This document shows, piece by piece, positions 40,369 through 48,700 of a stretch of 64,000 nt of DNA (position 1 is its first letter; every line of letters begins with the position of its first letter). Source of the stretch: JAMOQA01 sp964582785 (GTDB taxonomy: Bacteria; Acidobacteriota; Polarisedimenticolia; J045); NCBI GenBank assembly GCA_964582785.1, contig CAZOTT010000001.1:40903-104902 (forward strand), given 5' to 3'. Made by a program: the position numbers and the translations under genes. The notes below the pieces were generated by a model. The model saw nothing but the letters and a program-made list of their open reading frames with translations, did not search any database and was not told the DNA's origin.

Positions 40369-43300
40369 GCCTCCCCACCCGGCTGGCCCTCGCGCGCCCC
40401 CTGACCACCTGGGTCCTGCTGGTCCTGGTGGCGGCGGCGGGCTGGGCGGCGTGGCGGGACCTGCCCCGGGAATCGTTCCCCGAGATCCGGATCCCCCTCG
40501 TCCTCGTGCGGACGACCTGGGCCGGGGCGTCCCCCGCGGACATGGAGAGCCAGGTCACCCGGGAGATCGAGCAGGAACTCAAGGGCCTCGCCAACGTCAA
40601 GGAGATCCGGTCCACGTCCACGGACGGCTTCTCCCTGATCGAGGTGGAGTTCACCCCGGGGATCGACCTGGACACGGCGCTGATGCGGGTCCGGGAACGG
40701 GTCGACCTGGCCCGGTCCGACCTGCCGGACGACGCGGACGACCCGGTGATCGAGGACGTGGATTTCTCCCGCATCCCGATCATGCTGGTGGAACTCGGGG
40801 GGCGGGTCGACGAGGACCGCCTCCGGGAACTGGCGGACGACCTGCGGGACGAACTGGAGACGATCCCGGGCGTGAACGCGGTCCACCTGGTCGGCGCCCG
40901 GGACCGGGTAGTCCGCGTGGAAGCCGACCCGCGGCGCATGGCGGCCCGGGGGATCTCGTTCCGGGACCTGGTGGCGGCGGTCGAGCGGGAGCAGGTGACG
41001 ATCCCGGGCGGCCACCTGGACATCGGCGACCTGCGGTTCCTGGTCCGTCTCTCCGCCGAGGTCGAGGACCCCGCCCGGATCGCCGACTTCGTCGTCGCCC
41101 GGCGGGGCGCCACCCTGGTCCGCGTGCGGGACGTGGCGCGGGTCGTCCACGGCCACGAGGAGGCGACGACGCTGTCCCGCCTCGACCGGGCCCCCTCGAT
41201 CACTCTCTCGGTCGAGAAGCGGACCGGCGCGAACATCCTCGCGGTCGCGGCGGCGGTCCGGGCGCGGGTCGAGGAACTGCGCCGGAGGCTGCCGGCGGGG
41301 GCGACGGTGGACGTCACCGCGGACCAGTCGGAGGACATCGACGAGATGGTCCGCAACCTGGAGAACAACATCGTCTCCGGGCTCGTCCTGGTCCTCGTGA
41401 TCCTCTTCCTGGCGATGGGCTGGCGGCCGGCGGTGATCGTCTCCCTCGCGATCCCCCTCTCGATGCTGATCACCTTCGTCGCCGTCGCCCTGCTCGGCTA
41501 CACGCTGAACATGGTCGTGCTCTTCTCCCTCGTCCTGGTCCTCGGGATGCTCGTCGACAACGCGATCGTCACCGTGGAGAACACCTGGCGGCACCGGGAG
41601 CTGGGCGCGGATCCCCGCCGGGCGGCCCTCGTCGGCACGTCCGAGGTCGCCGGCCCGATCATCGCCTCCACCCTGACCACCCTCTGCGCCTTCGCTCCCA
41701 TGCTGTTCTGGCCGGGGATCATCGGCGAGTTCATGAAGTTCCTGCCCGCGACCCTGGTCCTCGGCCTCTCGGCGAGCCTCTTCGTNNNNNNNNNNCCGCC
41801 GCCCTCTTCCGCCGCCCGCCCCGGGGGCGGGTGACCACCGCCGAAGAGCCGGGGCCGTTCCGCCGCCGCTACCGGGCGCTCCTCTCCTGGTGCCTCGACC
41901 CGGGGCCGGAGGTGCCCCTGCGTTTCGCCCGCAACTGGCTCCTGCCGTCCGTCTTCTTCGGCTGCAGCGGCCTCGCCGCCCTGCTCGGGATGGGCGCCCT
42001 CCTCCTGGGAACGCCCCTTCCGGCCCGCGCGATGGGGACCCTCGCCGCGGCCGGCGGCGCGGCCTTCCTGCTGCACGGGATCCTGTGGCTCGCCTCGCTC
42101 CCCCTGGCCCTGTTCGGCCGGCACGCGATGGTCACCGACCACCGGGCCCGGGTCCTGTGGACCATGGGAGCGATCCTGGCGGGGACGGTCGTCGCCTACG
42201 GCTTCTTCGGCGAGGGCGTGGAGTTCTTTCCCGAGATCGAGCCGCGGATGATCCTCGTGGACCTCGAGTTTCCTCCCGGCACGAACCTCGCCGCCCAGGA
42301 CCGGCTGGTGCGGGCGGTGGAGGACCGGCTCGCCGGGACCCCGGACCTGGTCCACATGGTGGCCAACGTCGGCTCGACGGGCGTCTCCACGGGCGATCCC
42401 GTCGCCCCCGGGGGCACCGGGACCCGGAGCCGGGTCACCCTCCACCTGCGGAAGTTCCACGAGCGGACCCGCAGCAGCTTCCTGACGATGGACCTGGTCC
42501 GGCAGCGGGTGCGGGATCTCGCCGGGGCCCGGATCACCGTCGCCGGGCCGCAGGAGGGCCCGCCGACCGGCAGGCCGGTGGCGATCCGCCTCCTCGGGGA
42601 CGACTGGGACGAGCTGGGCCGGGCGGCCGGGGAACTCCGCGAGCGGCTGGCCCGGCTCCCCGGCCTGCTCAACGTCGACGACGACCACGACGAGGGCAGC
42701 CCCGAGATCCGCCTCGTCGTCGACCGGGACGCCGTGGCCCGGGCGGGCCTTTCCACCGCGGCGGTGGGCAACGCGGTCCGCACCGCCCTCGCGGGAACCG
42801 ACGCGGCGACCTTCCGCACCGGCGAGGATGACCGGGACATCACGGTGCGTCTTCCCCCCGGCCAGCGACATTCCCTCGGTCCCCTCTCCGAGCTGGTCCT
42901 GCCCCTGCCGGGCGGGGGATCCGTGCCGCTCCGCTCGCTCGCGCGGTTCGTCCGCGAGACCGGCCCCGCCGCGATCCGGCGGGTCGACCTCCACCGGGCG
43001 ATCACCGTCAGCGCCGACGTGGACCACGCCGCCGGGTACCGGGACCCGGACCTGCGCGCGGCCGCGGCCCGGGTCCTGGGGGAGATGCGCCTGCCTGCCG
43101 GGATCCGCTGGGAGTTCGCCGGTTCCCGGGACGAGGAGGACGAGAGCCGCCGGTTCCTTTCCCGGGCGTTCGTCGTGGCGCTGCTGCTGATCACCCTCGT
43201 CCTCGTCACCGAGTTCGACTCGCTGGTGACCCCGCTGACGATCCTGGTCTCCGTCGTCCTCAGCCTGATCGGCGTGCTGTGCGGACTGCTCGTCACCCGG

Positions 43301-43735
43301 ATGCCGTTCGGCATCATCATGACCGGGATCGGCGTCATCTCCCTCGCCGGGATCGTCGTCAACAACGCGATCGTCCTCTGTGATTTCATCCTGCAGGAGA
43401 AGGCCCGCGGGGTACCCCGGCGGGAGGCGGTGATCCGCGCCGGGCTCGTCCGCCTCCGGCCGGTCCTGCTGACCGCGGTGACGACGGTGCTCGGCCTCGT
43501 CCCCCTCACCCTGGGCCTCAGTCTCGACGTGCGCACCGGGCGCCTCCTCCGCGGCGGGGAGTCGTCCCAGTGGTGGGGCCCGATGGGGGTGGCGGTGATC
43601 TTCGGGCTCGCGGTGGCGACCCTGCTGACGCTGGTCGTCGTCCCGGTTACCTGGGACGTCCTGGCGGGCGCAGGCGAGGCAGCCGGGCGGCGCGGTGGGC
43701 CGTCGGGGCGGTCTCCCGGGGAGCAGCGGGCCTGA
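40365..43735 (+). CDS. RND-family efflux pump permease (interrupted by an assembly gap)
   Basis: A proton-driven inner-membrane pump, about 1120 residues. Part one (40365-41785, about 473 residues) has the start LALARPLTTWVLLVLVAAAGW, FPEIRIPLVLVRTTWAGASPADME, and the transmembrane motif LVLGMLVDNAIVTVENTW (Asp kept, the next Asp is Asn as in several RND subgroups). After ten Ns the protein continues in another frame from 41798 with a long linker, the second periplasmic loop and the second set of helices (TRMPFGIIMTGIGVISLAGIVVNNAIVLCDF). The frame change is explained by the gap, so I treat this as one intact gene. The 3' end overlaps the convergent KamA-like gene by 89 bp. Substrate unknown. 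Confidence 0.88.
41786..41795. other. Assembly gap (ten N)
   Basis: Ten undetermined bases inside the RND pump gene, just after a helix ending LGLSASLF. The reading frame differs on the two sides, so the true number of missing bases is not ten. If nothing else is wrong it must leave remainder 2 on division by 3. Confidence 0.99.
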
Positions 43736-45062
43736 ACCCCGCCACCAGCTCGAGGCGGCGCATCCCGGCCTCGAAGAAGAACTCCGGCTCGCCGAGGGCG
43801 GGAACCAGCTCGTCCAGCCAGGTCGCCCGCTCGTCGTAGCGGGCGAAGAACGGCCGGCCGACCCAGTCCGGGTCGCGGCCCTGGAGGAACGAGAGAACGA
43901 AGACCTTCTCCCCGCGGATCCGGGCGGTGCCCTGGACGAGAACCTTCCCCGGGGTCGCCGACATCGACGGCCCCCGCACCGTGCGGGCCAGCCCGGAGAC
44001 CTGCCGGTAGGCCTCCTGGAAGATCTCGAGGACCCGGGCGAGGGGGAGCTCGAAGTACCGCTTCGGCCCGGTGTCCCGCTCGACGAACATGTAGTAGGGC
44101 ACCATCCCCAGGTGGACCTCCTCGCGCCACATCTCGGCCCAGGTGGCCGGGTCGTCGTTGACGTGCCGGATCACCGGGGCCTGGCAGCGGATCACGGCCC
44201 CGGTCTCCTGGACCCGGCGGATCGCCACCCGGGCCGGCTTCGGCCGGAGTTCCCGCGGGTGGGACACGTGGGCCATCAGGGCGAGGTGCTTGCCCGCCCG
44301 GCGGATCCGTTCGAACAGGCGCAGGAGGTCGTCGGCATCGTCGTCCGTGACGAACCGGTAGGGCCACCAGGAAAGGGCCTTCGTGCCGATCCGGATCGAG
44401 CGGATCGACTCCACCCGGAGCAGGGGCTCCAGGTAGCGGGCCAGGACCCGGGTCCGCATCACCATCGGGTCGCCGCCGGTGACCAGGACGCTGGACACCT
44501 CCGGGTGCCGCTCGACGTACCGGACCAGCCGCTCCGCCTCCCGGCTGGCGAACTTCAGTTCGTCCATCCCGACGAACTGGGCCCAGCGGAAGCAGTAGGT
44601 GCAGTAGGCGTGGCAGGTCTGCCCGGGCCCCGGGAAGAACAGCACGGTTTCCCGGTACTTGTGCTGGAGGCCGGGAACCGGTTCCCCGTCGAGCCGGGGG
44701 ACGTTCAGCCGGACCTGTCCCGCCGGGTGGGGATTCATCCGCAGGCGGATCTCCCGGGCGAGGGCCCGGACCTCCGCGCCCGGCGCTCCCTTCCGCAGGA
44801 GATCGACGAGGCGCCGGAAATCCCCCGGGTCCAGCATTCCCTCCTGGGGGAACGTCAGCTGGAAGAGGGGGTCGTCCGGGATGTTCTCCCAGTCGATCAG
44901 CTCGTCGAGGACGTAGGTGTTCGCCCGGAAGGGCAGGACGGCGGCGAGGGCCTCCATGGCGAGGAGCCGCTCCGGCCCGAGGACGCGCAGCTGGGGCAGG
45001 CGCCGGAGGTCCCGGCGGGTGACGGCGACGTAGCGGCGGGGTTCGATCCTCGTGTCGGTCAA
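43647..45062 (-). CDS. KamA-family radical SAM protein (lysine 2,3-aminomutase-like)
   Basis: A 471-residue radical SAM enzyme of the KamA family, which move amino groups from alpha to beta carbon using SAM, a 4Fe-4S cluster and PLP. Cluster ligands C150, C154, C157 (CHAYCTYC), SAM segment VLVTGGDPM (192-200), and IRIGTKALSWWPYRF. The PLP-lysine motif of true lysine aminomutases (PGGGGK) is shortened to TPGK, within SATPGKVLVQG, so substrate and mechanism may differ. It is longer than EpmB (about 340). A TTG start at 45062 is chosen because GAGGAGGTGACC precedes it. It has its own promoter and lies downstream of a 2Fe-2S ferredoxin-like gene; divergent beyond that is the AMP-ligase/GNAT fusion. 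The C-terminus overlaps the RND gene by 89 bp. Confidence 0.87.
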   Translation of the reverse strand: MTDTRIEPRRYVAVTRRDLRRLPQLRVLGPERLLAMEALAAVLPFRANTYVLDELIDWENIPDDPLFQLTFPQEGMLDPGDFRRLVDLLRKGAPGAEVRALAREIRLRMNPHPAGQVRLNVPRLDGEPVPGLQHKYRETVLFFPGPGQTCHAYCTYCFRWAQFVGMDELKFASREAERLVRYVERHPEVSSVLVTGGDPMVMRTRVLARYLEPLLRVESIRSIRIGTKALSWWPYRFVTDDDADDLLRLFERIRRAGKHLALMAHVSHPRELRPKPARVAIRRVQETGAVIRCQAPVIRHVNDDPATWAEMWREEVHLGMVPYYMFVERDTGPKRYFELPLARVLEIFQEAYRQVSGLARTVRGPSMSATPGKVLVQGTARIRGEKVFVLSFLQGRDPDWVGRPFFARYDERATWLDELVPALGEPEFFFEAGMRRLELVAGFRPAAPRETAPTAHRAARLPRLRPPGRPR

Positions 45063-45234
45063 GGTCACCTCCTCGGCCCGGGACGGGGTCCGTCCCCGGG
45101 CGGGGTCGTGTCGTCCAGCCGGGTCTCGTGCGTCCCGGTGGGAGTTCCCGGCGAACCAGCGGCAACGGGCCGACGGTCGCGATGCGGCGGGGGGCCCCCC
45201 GAGCGGGGGCCGCGATCCCGCGATGCCTGTCCTG

Positions 45235-45263
45235 TTGATACCGGGTCCCGGCGGATCCGTCAA
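45235..45263 (-). promoter_or_regulatory. Promoter of the kamA-like gene
   Basis: On the minus strand TTGACG (45263-45258), a 17-bp spacer and TATCAA (45240-45235) form a near-consensus promoter. The predicted start leaves an untranslated leader of about 165 nt before the TTG at 45062. Confidence 0.68.
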
Positions 45264-45276
45264 GCGGGCGAACGCA

Positions 45277-45618
45277 TTACGAAGGTTCGGCGAAGCGGCG
45301 CCCCTCTCCCGCCCGGTCCCCGAGGACCGGGCGCAGGACCCGCCGCAGGTCCGGGGACAGGCCCGTGATCTCCATTCCCGGGACCACCCGGGTCCGGCAC
45401 GCGAGCGCCTTCTGCTCTCCCGCCATCCCGGGCGCCCGGTACCGCAGGAGGGAATGCCCGCATTCCCCGTTCCAGCAGAAGGGCCCCGTGGAGACCGTCT
45501 CCATCGCCAGGTACTGGAAGCACCGGAGCAGGGTCTCCCCTGCCGGCACCTCGACCGGTACCCCGAGCAGGGTGATCTGCACCAGGGAAGGATTCGCACC
45601 AAAGATCCTGTCGCGCAT
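45277..45618 (-). CDS. 2Fe-2S ferredoxin-like protein with an incomplete cysteine set
   Basis: A 113-residue protein with the beta-grasp ferredoxin pattern: VQITLLGVPVEVPAGETLLRCFQYLAM, then FCWNGECGHSLLRY and ALACRTRVVPGMEI. In relatives the motif is CWNGxCxxC plus a distal ACRT cysteine. Here C48, C53 and C74 are kept, but the third position (residue 56) is Ser; C33 might substitute. It may therefore bind a 2Fe-2S cluster with Ser or C33 as fourth ligand, or none. Just upstream of the KamA-like gene on the same strand, so it may supply electrons to that radical SAM enzyme (inference). Confidence 0.75.
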   Translation of the reverse strand: MRDRIFGANPSLVQITLLGVPVEVPAGETLLRCFQYLAMETVSTGPFCWNGECGHSLLRYRAPGMAGEQKALACRTRVVPGMEITGLSPDLRRVLRPVLGDRAGEGRRFAEPS

Positions 45619-45696
45619 CGTTCTCCGCCCGGGCGGGAGTTCCGCGCCCTCCTGCCCCCATTGTGGGTCCTCCCGCCACTCCGCGCCGCCCCGCCA

Positions 45697-45725
45697 TTGC
45701 CCGGCCGGACCGCCGGTGCTTTGAT
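45697..45725 (+). promoter_or_regulatory. Promoter of the AMP-ligase/GNAT fusion gene
   Basis: TTGCCC (45697-45702), a 17-bp spacer and TTTGAT (45720-45725) lie 18 bp before the ATG at 45744. A GGGAGG ribosome site follows directly. Transcription is divergent from the ferredoxin/KamA genes. Confidence 0.6.
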
Positions 45726-45743
45726 GGCGGGACGGGAGGACCG

Positions 45744-48700
45744 ATGAGGCGGGACGACACCGAGGGACGCCTCGAGCACCTGGGGCGGCTGCTGCGCGGG
45801 CGGGCGGGGGAGGAGATCGGGCCGCTGGTCGCGGAGGCGGAAGCGGTGCTCCGGGAGCTGGCCGGGCCGCCCACCGGCAGTCACACCTGGCCCCTGGCCG
45901 AGGCTCTCGAGCTTCTCCACGGCTCCCGGCTCCTCGACCGGCTCCTCGGCGCGATCGACCCCGGTGTCCTGGCGGCGGTGGGCCGCCACCTGGCCGGGGT
46001 GCTGGAGGCCCCCGCCTCGCCGGGAGAGTACGAGGGCGCCCGCGAGGCGGCCCACGCCTGGCTCGACCTGGTCCGCCGCACGCCGTTCCTGCGGCGGGCC
46101 GCCGCCGGGGACCGGGAAGGCTGGTGGCGGGTGATCCTGCACCTGGTCGAGGCGTCCCGGTACACCCTGCCGGTGCTCCTCGAGCAGCGGGTCGAGGCGC
46201 TCGGACCCCGTCCCCTCTTCGTGGTGCCGGGACCGGGAGAGCCGCAGCGCTTCTCGTGGCTGGAGGTCCGCACCGAGATCGACCGGATCGCCCGGGGGTT
46301 CCTCGCCCTGCGGGACGACCGGGGAGACCGCCCCGTCGCCATCCTTTCCCCCAACCGCTACGAGATGGCCCTCTGTGACCTCGCCCTCCTGGCGTCGGGA
46401 ATCGGGAACGTCATGATTCCCGCCACCGCCACCGGGCGGGACGTCGGCTGGATCCTGCGGGAATCCCGGGCGGGAACCGTCGTGGCGGGGGACGAGCGGC
46501 AGCTCCGGAAGGTGCTGGCGCTGCGCGGCGAGCTCCCGGACCTGCACACGATCATCCTTCTCGACGACCCGCCCCGGGGAGCGGAAGACCTCCTCGGGCT
46601 GGACGACCTGGTGTGGTGGGGCCGCCGGGTCTCCCTGGCCCGCCTCGCGGAGGCCCGCCGGGAGATCACCCTGGACGACGAGGCGACGACCATGTACACG
46701 TCCGGGACGACGGGCACCCCGAAGGGGATCGTCTTCTCCCACCGGAACCTGGTCGCCAAGCGGTTCGCCCGGGGGCTGGCCCTCCCCGAGCTGGGAGAGA
46801 ACGACGTCTTCCTCTGCTACCTGCCCCTCTACCACACGTTCGGCCGCTGGCTCGAGCTGCTCGGCTGCCTCTACTGGGGCGCGACGTACGTCTTCCTCGG
46901 CGAGCCTTCCCTCGAGACGATGCTCGACCGCTTCGGCCGTTTCCGCCCCTCGGTCTTCATCAGCATCCCCCGCAAGTGGATGCAGCTCCACGAGGAAATC
47001 CTCCGCCGCGCCGAGCGGGAGGGCGCCGGCCCCGGGCGAACGGCCGGCATCGTGCGGGAGGTGGTCGGCCCCCGGCTCCGGTGGGGCCTCTCGGCGGCGG
47101 GATGGCTCTCCCCCGAGGTCTTCCGCTTCTTCCAGGCCCACGGTGTCGAGCTGATGTCCGGCTTCGGGATGACGGAGGCCACCGGGGGCATCACGATGAC
47201 CCCTCCCGGCGCCTACCGGGACGACACCCTCGGGCCGCCGCTGCCGGGGATCGAGGTCACCCTCGCGCCGGACGGCGAAATGCTGATCCGGGGGCCCTAC
47301 GTCTTCGTCCGCTACGCCGGGGACGACCCTCCCCCCTCCCGGGACGGGGAAGGATGGTTCCACACCGGGGACCTGATGACCCGCGACGAGGCGGGCTACT
47401 ACCGGATCGTCGACCGGAAGAAGGAGATCTACAAGAACGTCAAGGGTCAGACGATCGCTCCCCAGCGGGTGGAAAACCTGTTCCGCGACTTCGACGAGGT
47501 GCGCCGGGTCTTCCTCGTCGGGGACCACCGCGAGTCGAATACCCTGCTGATCGTGCCCGAGTGGGACAACGGGACCGTGGACCTGGAGTCCATGACGGAG
47601 GAGGAGCGGCTCGAGCACTTCCGCAGCCTGGTCGTCTCGGTGAACCGCTTTCTCGCCCCCTTCGAGCGGGTCGTCGACTTCGCCGTCCTCCCCCGGGACT
47701 TCTCCCACGAGCGGGGAGAACTGACGCCGAAGGGCACCTACCGCCGGGCGGTGATCGTCGAGCACTTCGCCGACGTCATCGAGCGGATGTACCGCAAGGC
47801 GGACCTCGACCTGCCGGGCGTGCCGGTGCCGGTCCGGGTCCCCAGCTGGCTGCTCCAGGCCCTCGGCCTCACCGCCGCCGACGTGGAGGTCAGCGGGAAC
47901 CGGGTCCGGCTCGGACGCGAGGGATCCCCCCTCGAGATCGAACCGGCCGGCCGTTCCGCGGGAACCGCCCGCCCCCCGCGGATCCGGGTGGGCAGCTTCG
48001 TCTACGAGGTCGCGGACCGGGTCCTGGACCTGGGGCGTCTGCTGGCGGCTCCCGCCCTCTGGCTGGGCAACGAGGCCCTCCCCTCCTTCGCTCCCCTGGA
48101 ACGGTCCGCCCGCACCCGGCGGACCCGGCCGCCCGCGGGCCTTGCCGTGGCCGGGCGGGCGGTCCCCTGGCGCCCGGAGCCCGGCGAGCCGGACCGGCTG
48201 GCCGCCGTCGCCGCCGGGGAGCACCCGGACCTGGACGGCATCGACCTGGCCGCCCGGGCGCTGGGCGCGGAGGTGGAGGATGTCGCCCTCCTCGGGGTGA
48301 GGGTCCTCGAGCGGGCAGCCGCCCGGGAGGAGGATCCCCTCCACGGCCCGGTCCTGGCGCTCCTGCGCTCCGCGGCCCGTTCCCCCTGGCCCCGGGTCCG
48401 GCGCCGGGCGTTCATCGCCCTGCTGCCCCGGGAGCGGGAACCCCGGCTGGAGGAGACGCTGCACGCGTTTCTCGACGGGCCGGGCGTCCTGCTCGACGCG
48501 GAGACGTCCCGGGAGCTGGCCACGCGGGACCTGCCCTCGTCCACCCTGGAACGCTTCCTCGACTACGTGCGGGAAGCGGTCGACCTGGCGGAGGGGCGGC
48601 GGGAGCGGGAGGAGCGGGACCGGATCGCCTCCCTGCTCCGTTTCCTCGTCGACTACGGGACGGAACATCCCGGCAGCTACACCCGCCTCCGCTGGCTGCT

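Noticed and set aside
40365..43735. RND pump as a frameshifted pseudogene
   Set aside because: The frame change coincides exactly with ten Ns, so it is an assembly artefact rather than a mutation.
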